Origin: Brevipalpus yothersi
Taxonomy: Eukaryota; Arthropoda; Arachnida; Trombidiformes; Tenuipalpidae
DNA length: 64,000 nt
NCBI GenBank assembly: GCA_003956705.1
Contig: QZCP01000022.1
Location: 43,597-107,596 of the forward strand
Direction: 5' to 3'
Below the pieces are notes generated by a model. It had not been told where the DNA came from, ran no database searches, and saw nothing but the letters and a program-made list of their open reading frames with translations. A program made the translations under genes and the position numbers. The first letter of the stretch is position 1. Each line of letters begins with the position of its first letter. Below are positions 33,794 to 45,946 of the stretch, piece after piece.

Positions 33794-35637
33794 AAGTATG
33801 ACCATTTTTGATTACATAATGTTATGCGTTCAATTTAATAGCGACAATTATTTTGTTTCACATTAACCTTGTTGCGAAACTAAACTGAAAGTAGAAAAAT
33901 TCCACTGACATACATCAATTAGCGCAAAATTATTTCTGAAAAGATATAGACTTGCTGCCGCTTTTCATGATACATATCTCAAGAGAAAACTTGAAGGACA
34001 TGAGGCAAACTTCCTTTGGCAAAATCATTGGTTTATGGAATTAGAGACGATCTTATCATGCACCCACAAACTCTTCTGTCTCGCATACTGAAACTCTCTT
34101 CTCATCTTATTTGTGGGTACAGTAGAATTGGAGCCCCGTTCAATTCCAAGCGTGAAGGACATCAAGAAGCATCATGATAAGAAGCACATGGCTAGTGTCC
34201 ATGAACCAGGTTGAAGAATAACTTGAGAAGCAGAATAAGTCCCTAGACTCAAGACAGCAAAAAAGAGCTTTAATGAAAAGAGATTGATCGGCTACATTGG
34301 TCCTCATCAAATCAGATAATCAACATTAAAATTGCATATCTGTTACCTATTCGACGTATAGAACCTCGTAAACAAGGGGGAGATAGCCATAAATTTGACA
34401 TAATCCTGTATAATGCCCATAGAATATTTGTTAGATTGAAGGAGAAAAAGAATAATGAGAAAGGGAGAATTTTCTCTGAGAATGATGTTCTTGATGCTTG
34501 TGCATCTATTGAGCAGAACATTTGATGCTTTCCAAATTAAGAAGATACAAGTTCATGATGATGTACTTCTTGTTCTTGCTAATATCACTGTCAGAGGTGG
34601 GCGAAAGAAGGTAGAAAGGAAATTGAGAAACTTTCTCTCACGAGTAAACGTTGGTTTGTCTCGACAGACTGGTAAGGAAATCAAATATCCATGTTAGTGA
34701 CAAGTTCGATCGATAATAATAAGCTTCTAACTTGTGAATCCTTTGAATCAAAGGCTTTGATCATGATTCCACAAGATGAACACCTTTGAATATTCTTAGT
34801 TACTCCATAGTTGAAAAACTTTTTTCAATGGCAGAAACTATAAACAGTGGTAGTGAACGGGCATGATTCAGGAGAGTAAAAAATTGATTGGAATCCATCA
34901 GTAAAATGAAACGTGAATGTGATGAGCATCAATGAAGTAAAAGGATAGAAACATGGACTGAAAAGTAAATCACCATTAACATGAAGAATATTAATGATGG
35001 GAAATAATATGATACCAATCAGGAAACTTCCCTCTCTCATTCATCTCTTCTTTTTGATCTGTTGATTCATTTCCAACTCATGTGTGTGAGTTGATTGGAA
35101 GATCCATGAGGAGAAGACACAAATAAGTTTGTAAATGAAAACCTTAACAATCGGAAGAGTTGGAAAGGATACAAAAAAATTGAGAAGCAAACAAGCTTCG
35201 AAACTTCGAGGTCGCTTATTCTGATTTTTGACATTCGTTCAAGAGCCTACATTGTAAATAATAATGTGTTCAAAATTAACATTAGCTTACCTCCGCCATT
35301 CTTGAAGCAAAGATACGGAAAACGCCAAACGTTTCCCAGACCAACGCTGAATGCCTGGAAAAATTTTTTTCAAGGTTGATCACAGTTTTCTTTCACAAGA
35401 AGGCAAATATTCAAAGAATACTTTCATTTTTTAAAGAAGTTAGCCATTTCAATCACCTACCATACTTGAAAAAATAAATTCAAATTTGTTACTCCATGTT
35501 TCTCGAGTACGATAGTGAACTTGTTCACTGTCCACAGCCGAATTATTTTTCTGACCACACTCGGTCCGATGATCACTTAGTTGATCGTCAGGCGTGTCCA
35601 TCGTCCGAATGGGAATCAAATTTGTTGTCTGAGCCAT
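30783..35637 (-). CDS. SLC6 Na+/Cl- neurotransmitter transporter, GABA-transporter-like
   Basis: Plasma-membrane Na+/Cl--coupled symporter. Eleven minus-strand exons: 35461-35637, 35291-35354, 32923-33057, 32594-32835, 32245-32496, 32053-32156, 31841-31965, 31652-31764, 31192-31574, 30964-31096, 30783-30887. All joins are in frame and give 610 residues. Family marks: RETWSNKFEF, TM1 GLGNVWRFPYLCFKNGGGAF, LNIYYIVILSWAF (TM3), an extracellular loop with LPWSTCDNPWNTPAC as in GAT-1, VVEFWER, ITLAIAWIISFFCIWRGIKS, FRGVTLPGA, ALGSYNNFNNNFY, and GYMALQKG. The nearest subgroup by eye is GABA transporters. Oddities: the Na2-site Asp of GAT-type LG-x-D-SQ is Gly (LGMGSQ, residues 400-404), and the GYAIGLGN segment is AFSVGLGN (residues 60-67). 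Substrate is therefore uncertain. Intron 2 (33058-35290) is long and carries a GA repeat. Confidence 0.93.
33748..33786. repeat. (GA)n microsatellite in SLC6 intron
   Basis: Uninterrupted GA run inside the 2.2-kb intron between exons 2 and 3. Nothing else is recognised in that intron. Confidence 0.95.
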
Positions 35638-36891
35638 TTCAAGATGGATAAATTGTTAAATTATTGTCACCGAGGGCTGAAAACTCATGAATGATAATTT
35701 GTTGGATGAAAATTCTAAGTTTCCCACCAATTTTACTTATAAAAATAGCGTCACTTTACACAAGATCAATTGTTCACTCTGTCCCTTGTGAAGACGAAAC
35801 GATGAATGTGAATGAAATTGAAAGATGAAGAAATTGACTCATGTTTCGAGTCTCGCCACGCGCAGATGTGCTCCGATGATGGCCTTACTTTTCTCTCTCT
35901 TTCTTTCTCTCTTTCTTCGATCAACTAAGGTATTCTCGAGGTATTCTATACACATGTTTAGAACTTCCCATGCGACTAATAAATCTTAATTCGGTATCCC
36001 AATTATTGTGTGCTATAGGATGGTCTATGGTTCGAGAGTAGGTGGTCAGTAGAGTGATTGAGAAAATAGAGATCGTAAGTCGATTCAATTTGATGAATGC
36101 TGATGCTGAAACACGATAAACAGACCAGAATTTAAAATGACTAATCTAGCAGATTTCTTCCTTCTGAATATGAATGAAGTTTAGAGTGAGAGAAAAAACG
36201 TCGAAAACTATTACCTCGAAATCACTTCTTCAAAGGGAATCTTTCATTGCTGCTTTCTCGAACGAAAAACTGTGATGAACCGGAAATCTTGAAAAGTCTT
36301 TGAAAGTAAGAAAATCAGTGAGGTTTGCTGGATACTGATCACCATTGTCCCAGATCTAAAATGGCAATGGAAATCAATTTCGATTCTTCATTGGATTATT
36401 TTTGAGAACATCTACATTTGCATTAGCTGATTTGTAATGTCTGTCTTGAAAATTGAAGCTTGTGATCTTATCAAGTCTGTTATTTGTTGAATTTTCATCA
36501 AAAAATGGATCTGCTTGGAAAACATGGATCCATTTAACTTGGTAGACTAAATGATTTCTTTTATGAGCCCAGCTGAATTAAGTATAGGAACAAATCAATT
36601 AATATTGTTTCATTGAAGACTCAGAACTGTCACTCATAATATCCGGTAAGCTAATAATCGTCATGCTTTGGAACATTCGAAAAGCAGGTAAATCTTTCAC
36701 TTCACTGTACATCACGAAGTTACTTTGGAGTTTCTTTGTGTTTCCGATGTGACCAGTGACATCAAAATAGTTGGATAAATCATCTGCTTCGATTTATTTC
36801 TTACAGATTTGAATGTGACATTCCATCTACTTAATGAAATTCACGCTCAAAGAAATCAAGGTATCTACTTCTTTACCCTAATAAAAAACAA
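35638..36891. other. Intergenic / SLC6 upstream region
   Basis: No supportable gene. It contains the SLC6 promoter and possible 5'-UTR exons, and the 3' flank of the next minus-strand gene. Confidence 0.6.
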
Positions 36892-37515
36892 CTATGCTTC
36901 ACCAACCATTTCTGGCGTGATAACAGGAACACCAATATATTCTTTCGGTGTTTTCCAATCTAGTGGAGTTTCTCTCATCTGTTTTGCCTTCGTGCGATAC
37001 GCATTGATGTCATCCTCCATGATACCATAAGCAAAGTAGATTGAAAACCCAAACATCGCTGCCGCAAGTGCAGACTGAGCGTAGAAGTCTATCGGTCCAT
37101 TGGTAAAATTTGACCAGACGTTAGGATCTTGATTATGGAAAATTTGCTTCTTTTTGAGTCGCATCCACTGTTTTGTTCCATAAAACAAATTGTGCGGATC
37201 TCGTTCCGAATAGAGTTTCACAAATTCATCAGGGACCTCTTTCCAGCTCTTGAAATATCGATTAGGAGTAGGAATTTTGATTTTGTGAGCCTCTCTCATC
37301 TACAAAATAGAAACAAATAATATTAATCACCAAATAAAAGTCAATTAATCCTATCATCAACATGAAGCGATTGATTGAGATCCATAAATTTTCATCTGAT
37401 AGAGACTATACAGAAGCACACAATGTTTCCAGCATCAATGATTACTCACCTGATTCGCTGATGGTACTCTACTCTTCAAGAGTGTATTTAGGTTGGCTAG
37501 CCTCTGGACACTCAT
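36892..37515 (-). CDS. Small mitochondrial inner-membrane protein, COX7A-like
   Basis: Two minus-strand exons (37450-37515 and 36892-37299) join in frame and give 157 residues. The N-terminus MSVQRLANLNTLLKSRVPSA is basic and lacks acidic residues, like a mitochondrial presequence. A conserved-looking core RLKKKQIFHNQDPNVWSNF then TNGPIDFYAQSALAAAMFG and a hydrophobic segment SALAAAMFGFSIYFAYGI resembles the COX7A pattern (K-x-Q-x-x-F...D...P...x-x-G-x-x-D...single TM). It is longer than typical COX7A (about 80-115), with an N-terminal extension (PNRYFKSWKEVPDEFVKLYS) and a C-terminal tail. Another accessory respiratory-chain subunit is possible. The next gene upstream, SDHAF4, is also mitochondrial. 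Confidence 0.45.
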
Positions 37516-37769
37516 GATTGGGATCAATCAATAAGCAATCGAAAACAAACACACACACTGATCACAATTAAATCAATTCACCAAATTCAATTGACCCTTC
37601 AGCAACTTGTGAAAGACGTGAAAAGCAAAACATTGCATAAAGCTTGCGCGTTTGACCGCCAAATTTGAGTGGAAAATCTTAAATCTCAGATTAACACTGT
37701 TCATCGTTCATGATTTATCCTGATTTATTTCATTAATTAGTAATTACTAGATGATTACAGCATTTGGAC

Positions 37770-37805
<36 letters not shown>

Positions 37806-38379
37806 ATGCATCTGGGGTATGAAATTTTCGGTTTGAATGAAGAGAAACTAGATGAAGATTGAAAAAATCGCTGACCAACAAATCAACGAAATTGAAGAAG
37901 TAGCAATCGAAAGGAGTTCATCCAGAATGTCATCCTAGTGATGAAATAATTTTGCATAATTATTTGGACAAAGTGTAGTCATGATGAGGTCAATGATTTT
38001 GGGTACATATTGATCATGATTCCTTTCATCAGTGATGAAAATTCGAATTTAGACATTGAACTTTTTCCAGAAAGAGAAAGAAGATGGAGAGAAAATCTTC
38101 TCCATAGACAATTGATCACGGGATATTAATCATCCATTTGCTCCACTTCTGAGATCATTCTAGATATAATACCTATGATATGAGATTGATTCATTATATA
38201 CGATTTATTGATGTATTTTATGATTGAAAATTTTGAAATTCATAGTTATCAACAAGAACCACTGACAATTGTGAGATCTAAAAAAATCCTACTTCAAAAA
38301 GGTTATATATATTGTAGTGGTTGAGAGAAATTACTCGACTGAGAATTGCCATTTTCTATCAATGTCATCATGGGAATCA
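37516..38379. other. Intergenic with a (GA)n tract
   Basis: Between the COX7A-like gene and SDHAF4. It contains a GA run at 37767-37801; no gene seen. Confidence 0.6.
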
Positions 38380-38745
38380 TCAAAAATCAGACACACGACC
38401 TTTGCGTTCCCAATCACCATATCGAGTGGGCTCTGGTCCAGCTGGTCCACCAACTTCACCGGTCTCCGGATTCTTGCCATCGGGAAACGGAGCGAATGCA
38501 TTATTAGAATTGGCCATATTTAATTCAGATGGACATCCTTCCTTCTTTTCACCTTCATGATCCTTATCCTTTTTTGGCATTCGATCGAGAACACCGAGAG
38601 GAGTATTAGGCCCTCCAGAATCGGGCAATTTACGACCTGAACTTAGCAATCGAACTTCAGTTCTCACAAGATCGAAACAAGTGTTCAAAGATGAACCGCA
38701 AGCGGAGGATCGAATTTGCATGAGAGATCTACACAATGAAGTCAT
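38380..38745 (-). CDS. SDHAF4: Succinate dehydrogenase assembly factor 4
   Basis: Mitochondrial-matrix chaperone that binds flavinylated SDHA and helps complex II assembly. Single exon, 121 residues. The N-terminal 35 residues (MTSLCRSLMQIRSSACGSSL...) form a basic, Ser-rich targeting sequence. The diagnostic C-terminal DUF1674 motif is complete: PFPDGKNPETGEVGGPAGPE followed by PTRYGDWERKGRVSDF. The Lys/Glu-rich middle (KKDKDHEGEKKEG) is variable in the family. It lies head to head with YAE1, 285 bp apart, so the two probably share a promoter region. Confidence 0.95.
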   Translation of the reverse strand: MTSLCRSLMQIRSSACGSSLNTCFDLVRTEVRLLSSGRKLPDSGGPNTPLGVLDRMPKKDKDHEGEKKEGCPSELNMANSNNAFAPFPDGKNPETGEVGGPAGPEPTRYGDWERKGRVSDF

Positions 38746-39030
38746 ATTTTACACACAACACCAATAATGGTCAACAGTTATCGAGAAGAATATAATTCAA
38801 ATTAAGTACATTTGAACACAATAAAATGTATGTGAACTTGTATCACGAGCGCACCTTCAGCAATGTTTACATCATCATCAGAATCACATGTTTCTGAAAG
38901 TGATGAATATTTCATCATGTTTTGTGCGCCCTGTAAAACAGTGTTGCAATCGTTATGTGAATTGGCTTTGAATCACTATAATTCTACTTTTATGATTTGT
39001 ATTAAATTGTATTGAGTTCAAATTTTATCA
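38746..39030. promoter_or_regulatory. Short bidirectional intergenic region SDHAF4 / YAE1
   Basis: 285 bp separate two divergent start codons. It includes an upstream ATG-started frame on the plus strand (around 38862) that is not in frame with YAE1. No TATA box is conspicuous. Shared promoter use is inferred from spacing. Confidence 0.4.
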
Positions 39031-39546
39031 ATGGATGAAGATCTTTTCGATCAGGATGCTGATGATCTGGATATTGGGTCGAAAGAGTATGAAAAACTAG
39101 GTGAAAGTATTAGTAAAGATGGTTTTCGTGATGGTATGGATGAAGGTAAACAAGCTGGACTCCAAAAAGGCTTTGATCTCGGATTTGAGCAAATTTTTCC
39201 GATTATTGAAGGTGTAAATTTTCTGAAAGGTGTATGTAATGTTATGGTGGAATCGGAATCTTCTTCAAACACATCTAACTTAGAATCGACTCGAAAAACT
39301 TCTACCGATAAGGACACGTCAATATTGTCACTTCATTCAGATTTGATGAGTGATCTAGACGGATTTCAAGAATCTGTGATTAAAGAGCTCGAAGAAAAGA
39401 AAGTTCTTTCTGAAGATAGTCGATCAAGGTTTGAAACGTTGAAGAAAAGTGCCCTTAAACTACATGAGTTGATGATGAGCAGCGTGAATCGTGGATTAAT
39501 CGAATCATGCTCTCTATCACCTCCCAAAGAAAAAGAGAATGGTTGA
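39031..39546 (+). CDS. YAE1: YAE1-like Fe-S assembly adaptor (deca-GX3 protein)
   Basis: Cytosolic adaptor which, with LTO1, recruits the CIA machinery to the Fe-S ABC protein Rli1/ABCE1. Single exon, 171 residues. Near the N-terminus an acidic segment (EDLFDQDADDLD) precedes the deca-GX3 helix-type motif GFRDGMDEGKQAGLQKGFDLG (Gly every fourth residue), followed by GFEQIFPIIEGVNFLKG. This matches the YAE1/LTO1 N-terminal fold. The C-terminal half is charged and poorly conserved. LTO1 shares the same motif; the acidic LFD-x-DADD leader and length favour YAE1. Confidence 0.8.
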   Translation: MDEDLFDQDADDLDIGSKEYEKLGESISKDGFRDGMDEGKQAGLQKGFDLGFEQIFPIIEGVNFLKGVCNVMVESESSSNTSNLESTRKTSTDKDTSILSLHSDLMSDLDGFQESVIKELEEKKVLSEDSRSRFETLKKSALKLHELMMSSVNRGLIESCSLSPPKEKENG

Positions 39547-39962
39547 AAAATCTTTTGATGAGTAAATTTTTGATACTTTTTTAATGGAGACCTATCTTGT
39601 GATAAAAAGAGTCTGCGTTCCAAAGCAGATTCAATTCTATGTGAAAAATGAGTTGTGACTTTGAATTAAATTAAATTGAATGATCAGATCTTATCGGACA
39701 GAATCGTCGTGAGTTATGAGAGCATATGACTAGGAATATAAATTTTTTGAGAGGTTTTCTAGTCAATTCATTTTGATTGGGATGAAGTTTCTTCCAAAAG
39801 AGGCAGGTTTTCCTTGCATATTTCGTTTATAGGAAGGAAATTGGGCTGTCAACCTCGATACTACAGACATGATGTGTGATGAGATTTCTCTGTCTAGAAT
39901 AGATTCAAAAATTGAAGGATGAATTTTCAAGTGTTCGAGATTGCAATAACAATATCATTGTT
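39547..39962. other. 3' intergenic between convergent YAE1 and calumenin-like genes
   Basis: AT-rich; contains 3'-UTRs of both genes. No further feature recognised. Confidence 0.6.
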
Positions 39963-41168
39963 CTATAGCTCGTCATGCTTCATTAAGGCTTCACCAAAAT
40001 CTGTTGCCTGACTTCCAACAAACAGGTCATAATTTTCGAGAATCTCCTCTTTACTGAGTAATCCATCCTGAGAAAAGAAAAATAGTTTGAAACTTCAGAT
40101 CGACCAGATCAAAGAATATAATTTACCTTATCTTTATCTGATTCATGGATAAGATGTTTTGCTTCAGTTCCACTGTGGTCATAATCTTGAGGAATAATCC
40201 ATTCCTTAACCTCTTCTCGATCCAAGAAACCATCCTTGTCTTTATCTCGATAGTTGTTGAATTGATCCTTCTCGCGAACAACCCAATCAGGCACTTCACC
40301 ACCAGTTTCTTCTGATGGATACATATCAGTTATATATTCGTTGAGAGATATTTTTCCATCTTTATCTTTGTCCACATCCTCCAGTGTTTCATCCACCACT
40401 ACATCGCTCATGTGTTCAGCTTCCTCTGGATGGAGAAAATCTGCGAATTCATCTCGATTGAGTACACCATCTCCATTATTATCGGCCATTTTCCATCTAC
40501 GCTCATCTCTTCTCATCATGTCTTTGTAAGTTTTTGTATCCTCTTCATTCAAGCCAGTTTTCAGTTCTTCCATAAAACCATAAGTCATTTTTTTATACTC
40601 TTCCCAAGTGATGGTAGAACTTTCATCCTCCTCCTTTGGTTTGAGTGTTTTCCACTGTTTATCAACATCTTCCATGATGTAAAGTTTTTGAGCTTTATGG
40701 ATATGATCTTTCAATTCATCATACGACACAAAACCATCGCTACTCGTATCCATCTTGTCCACAATTAAGGCCAATCTTTTGCGACTCTCTTCGGGGCTCA
40801 AGTTCTCAAATGATCGAGCTTGTTCACCCAAAAACGCCTCATGATCATACACAGTATTGTGTTCATTTTGGGATCCATAATGTGTTTCATCACTCAAATG
40901 CTAGAAAAGAAAATGAAAAAAAGAAGCAAAACGAGGGATATTAAATTACACACATGAAACACACAGCCAAGTTGGCTGTTGAGAAAAAAAGTGGTTACAT
41001 AATCACGATTCCTATCCGACGAAATCATTAATTGAACGGATGAGAAGATATATCCTTTCGATCACCTACATCGTGAGTGTCTTTTTCTTTTGATAATACA
41101 AAAGTTGGGAAACTAATAATCAATAAAACATATGAGATTAATGTACACATATAATATAGACGAGGCAT
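39963..41168 (-). CDS. Calumenin/reticulocalbin-like ER EF-hand protein (CREC family)
   Basis: Ca2+-binding protein of the secretory-pathway lumen. Three minus-strand exons: 41070-41168, 40127-40900, 39963-40067, in frame, 325 residues. ATG 41168 was chosen because it gives a signal peptide (MPRLYYMCTLISYVLLIISF) immediately. Several EF-hand loops are visible: DTSSDGFVSYDEL, DNNGDGVLNRDEF, DKDKDGKISLNEY, DKDKDGFLDREEV, and DKDKDGLLSKEEI, the last one split by the final intron. The C-terminus is KHDEL, an ER-retrieval signal. Spacing and sequence fit calumenin/reticulocalbin; I cannot assign which paralogue. Confidence 0.92.
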
Positions 41169-41905
41169 TGATGCAACGTTAATGTGGTGATGGAGGCGTA
41201 ATGGAAACAGTGTTTTTTCGACAAACAATGAAGACAATTCTAACTTGTCGAAGATTAAAGGATAGCTGAATTAACAAACGTCTGTTGAATACCAAACACA
41301 CTGAATGACAAAATAAATGATGAAAGTTTAATGATTAAAATAATCTCATTACCAAGATGTCCACATCATTCTCATGTAGAAACTTTTTCAGATTATTATT
41401 ATAACATTGTTTACCTTCCACCAATCGCTAGGTGTCACTAGCCTTTTTTGGTGGAAAAAGTTCGAAAAAGTTCTGAACTTCAAGAATCTGCATCAAACTC
41501 GACCTCAAGTAAATCTTCGATGCATACCTAATAGTTTCTGAAGAATATTTCCCAGATGCTACTACATCTGTACTGTATGAGATAACAACTTGTGCTCAGA
41601 TTGTTGTGGAATTCACCTAATCATTTTGGATCATTCATCGAGCAATATTCTTTGAGCATTTCTTAGATCAGAAAGATATCACTTTTGATCATAAGCTGTA
41701 GAGAAAATACCCAGATCGGCCATTCGTGTTTTAGTGATTAACCGGTGAGTTTATGTGCGAGACTAGTGGGACAGTTTAGAGGAATAAGAAAAGAAATGAA
41801 AGAACAGGACATTTTGAACTTTTATTAACAAATCATAAAATTCTCTGCAATATGGCACTACACTTTACCTCTTATATTATTCTTCATAAAATTTTTGCAT
41901 GATAT
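41169..41905. other. Intergenic, calumenin upstream / PHKB 3' flank
   Basis: No coding region recognised. Confidence 0.6.
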
Positions 41906-44900
41906 TCAGCTGACATTGCATTGTGATGATGATATTTTCAATAAAACGTCCAAAATGGTTCTTGCTATGTATGATGAGGTGACGGATCGTTCTTCTCCAT
42001 AGAATTCTTCAATAGTTTTGCCAGTTTCACGATATTTTTGTACAGATTCACTGATAATCTAAAAGGATAATGTTTTCGGTTATAGAGGAGCAATTGTATC
42101 AAAATCATCTACTTACATAATCAATATCAAGGCCCACGCCAGGATAAAGGCAAATTTCAACATTTCTCTCCAGAACAACATGAAGAACAATTATTGCCTA
42201 AGAGAACAGAGTAGATAATAGAGTGAGAAGAGGTAGGAAAAAATGAATTGCAAGAGAACAATACCTCAACACATAATTGGCGATACTCTGGAGTAGATAT
42301 GGCACCAAGTCTTCGTTCAATAAGTAATGCAAAGTTGAGTTCATGTTGCGTCATCTCCGATAAAGTAGGATGAGAGGGTAGTGATTGGCCACTGATGAAC
42401 AAGCCACCTGGGACACGTTGAAGTATTTCCCATATTTGATCATAAAAGTTTCGAGGAACTCTGCAGAATGCCCCATCTATTTGGCGTTTTTGATGAACAG
42501 TTAGATTTTCATCCGTCAAAAGTTTGTATAAAATTTTACGTATTTGACTAGGTGCTAGAGCTTCAAGCTTGATCTGTTTTTCGCCTTTGAAAGCGAGATA
42601 CAACTTTGTTGCAGCGATAACAGAGCCGATTCTTATCTTGAGTATCCCTTGAAAAAGGTGTGGAGTTGTGGATATAAGTCGACCAATGTATAATGTTATT
42701 TCTTGTTGAAGAACCGCTTCGTAAGGATCTTCAACAGTATTGTAAATGAGAGCATGAATTTCCTTGGGTGTCAATGGATGATCTATTATCTGATCAGGTC
42801 TACCAGCAGAGCCAATAACTAATTGTTTTCCATTGACTAGAATGGCGGTGATATAAGGTGATATCGAATCGACCAGCTTTTTGAGCACTGAACTGCAATA
42901 TCGAACAACATACCAATGTCGCAAAGCTCCAGCTTGCCGCATAAGACGTTCCAATCTATCGCGTACCGTTTGTCCATCTTGAATGATAAAGTTAGACCCT
43001 TCACGTTCCAATATTATACCTAATAATTGACTTTGTGCATACAAAGTGTCACTATGCTTTAAGGCCTCCATGATATCCGGCCATGTCGGCTTATTTATGA
43101 AAGTTTTACGTATATCAATATCCATGGGTTCGTTGTAAACGAGTGTTTTCGGTATATCAGCGAGTGATTGATAACCTACGTTGTAAGTATGCTCAAGTTG
43201 TCGAAATGATTCCAATTTTGGGAGAGCATCATTTGGCAAAAGGTGAAGAAAATCAAGATGCTCAATGCATGATGAGCTGATAAGATTTTGTAGTCTACCA
43301 GTTTTCACTTTCAGAGAAGAGTCTAATTTTCCTTTCTTAAATTGAGCCAACAAATCAAGCATTTCTCGGAAATTGACATCTCGTAGATGTTCTTCTCGGA
43401 TGAGTAGACACACTGTCGGCCGTCCACTCATTCGCCAATACTTTCCAACAAAATGTAGCTCATTTTTTATATCATCGATGAGTAGAGCCATATCGTGAGA
43501 CAAATAAAAATCAGATATTTCAAAAATCAGAGGATAACAGAGTATTGTTTGTCCACAGATTCGGTAAAGTTTACTGGTTCCCAAAGCTCCAATAGGTCGA
43601 GCTGGTCGACCTTTTAAACCAAGTTTACGATTGATACCAAGAAATTCGTAAACTTGAACTAGCTGCGATGGAGGCCATATTTGTACTGGTTCTACCTCTA
43701 GTGGAGTTTGCGTTTGAATACCATAAGTGGCCATCATTGCCTGCAATCTAATTGATTCGGCAATTAAGACCACTTGTACAACGATATCACAGCCAGTGCC
43801 CTGAAAGAAGAACGAGAGTCAGTCAAGTTGAATTCAGTCAGCAGAAAACATTCCAGGCCTAAATTGCAAATGAAGAATTGAGGAACAGAGTTTAAAAAAA
43901 CCAGACTTACGTGAGCTTTACCCTGAGTTGGCCAAAAGAATCCCGATGACAAAATACGAGAATTTAAGATCGAATCACATAAAAGAAAATGGTTCTATGA
44001 TTGCTTGAAAGATCTGGAAGGCTGAAACTCTTATATGACGAGATGTCATGCTCTTATTACAATATTCCACTGGAACTAGATATTAGTCAGTAAAAAAGCA
44101 GTCATTCACTACTATATCAATCGAATTTCTCATGATAACGGGTATAAAAATTAGCAATCAGCCTCTATAAATGTTCTCTTAGTACTGATTAATCATTAGT
44201 CATTAATAGTGAAAGTGACCATAGTTCAACGAACAACATTAGAATGTACTTCAACCAATTCTGTTATTTTGTCAAAGATTCTTTATGAACCATGCAATGA
44301 GTAATATTGGAGTGCTAGTTAGTTTCGATAAAAAATAAATTTTACCTGAAATGCTGAGTAACGGCCAGTTTTTCGAGGGCGATTATAACTCGGCATATAT
44401 CGACGAATTGGATCTAGCTCGTTGATGTGCAAGAGTCCCGATGAGAGCAACCTCGTTATTAAGAGTAGAGCTTGGCCCATCAGATACATACATTTATAAT
44501 CACTACCTTCTTCCGACACAATTTTAGGAGTTGAATGAGGCTCCGTTTTCTCTGCCTCAATGTACTCGGGAGGGGTATAAAAATATTTTGGCATCAACAA
44601 GTCTCCATAATTAGGATCACGTCGAACTATTTTATCCATGAGAAGAGTTTGATATTCATTCATTTGCTCTTTATTGTTGAGAAACAGCCCATCAATTATG
44701 AGGAAACATAGCATGACAGGCCATTCACATTCGATGTTTTCATATTGCTGAGTTTCACTTGGCCGATATAATCTATTGCGATCTGGAGATGAAGAGATAG
44801 AGAAATTTATAAAGAATGTAATTACGAGAAAGTCAGGCTAACCTTTGCCCTCTAAAACAGTACCAAAACCATCACGCAGGAAACGTTTCAAACCATAATT

Positions 44901-45946
44901 GCCTCGAAGTTTTTTTAAAATTTTTTCTTTGGTATTTGCATAGAGTACCAAATCATGAGTTGCAAAACATGGCCATGATATAGTGGGTAATAAACTGGAA
45001 TCAGTATTTTTTGAGCTTGATTCTCGAGGCAATAGAGTTTCGAAAATACTTCGATTACGTGAATGAGCATCAATATCAACGTATATAACACTCCAAGAGG
45101 CACCTTTTTCACCGAAGAGATTACAACCATTTATAGCTTCCAAAGCTGACTTAGCCATTCCGATTGATGATGCATGAATTTCAGGAGTTCCATTGTTATA
45201 TTTATTGCCGCGTTCCCACATTCCAAAATCTGGTGTACGATATGCTCTCTCCACATAGTAGACCAAATTTTGAACAAATGTCACCTCATCCATTGTATAA
45301 ATGATTTGCAATCCAGAGCTAATCATTTGAACAAGAAGTAACAAATACAATGAAACAACATCAATCTGGAGATGACCATAATTAGGACAATTGGTCAACG
45401 GAAGTCCAGTGTGAAGATTAAACTTTGAATGAATAGCGTGCGATGGACTCTGATTAGTTTTGAACATTTCAACTTTATCTTTCGATTGTCTCATCCATGC
45501 GAACAATATTCCTCTCATACACTTGACCACAGATTGACCAAGCTCATATGCTTTACCATTGTCATCATCAATTCTTTTTGTGTACGCCTGATACAGAGCC
45601 CATATACCAGCTGAACAGTACAATGTGTCTCTAACATGAGCCTCAACCAAATCGGATGATAATCGAGGAAATAAACCAGTTGTTGGTGATTGAAATTGAA
45701 GTAGCTGTCTTTTGGCTGTATTGTGGAAGAAAATCATCGAGTAAGCATTCACATAGACAAGTCAAGTTCGACATTGAAACAATTGAAACAAGCAGAAACA
45801 AAACAAAAGCTCTCAACACACTTACCTTGACCATAAAATTGATCAAGCTTTCGGATAATTTCCGAATAGCTGAACATTCGAAGACCTTCATTGACACCAT
45901 CATCTTCTCTCATTCGTTTACCTTCCACCCTTCGATGATGGGACAT
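41906..45946 (-). CDS. PHKB: Phosphorylase b kinase regulatory subunit beta
   Basis: Regulatory scaffold of the (alpha-beta-gamma-delta)4 phosphorylase kinase that activates glycogen breakdown. Six minus-strand exons: 45826-45946, 44843-45715, 44346-44782, 42265-43800, 42117-42197, 41906-42058, in frame, 1066 residues (human about 1093). Landmarks: QSPTTGLFPRLSSD, CMRGILFAWMRQS, the glucoamylase-like (GH15) part with YGHLQIDVVSLYLLLLVQMI, WERGNKYNNGTPEIHASSIG, ASWSVIYVDIDAHSRNR, KLRGNYGLKRFLRDGFGT, then TYGIQTQTPLEVEPVQIWP, KLGLKGRPARPIGALGTSK, and a C-terminal calcineurin-B-like region with REGSNFI, RQIDGAFCRVPRNFYDQIW and TLSEMTQHELNFALLIE. Beta rather than alpha is supported by the RPIGALGTSK/IQIWP-type blocks. 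No C-terminal CaaX is present. Confidence 0.96.

Noticed and set aside
34312..35040. Short ORFs inside SLC6 intron 2
   Set aside because: No family similarity; both strands open by chance in AT-rich sequence.
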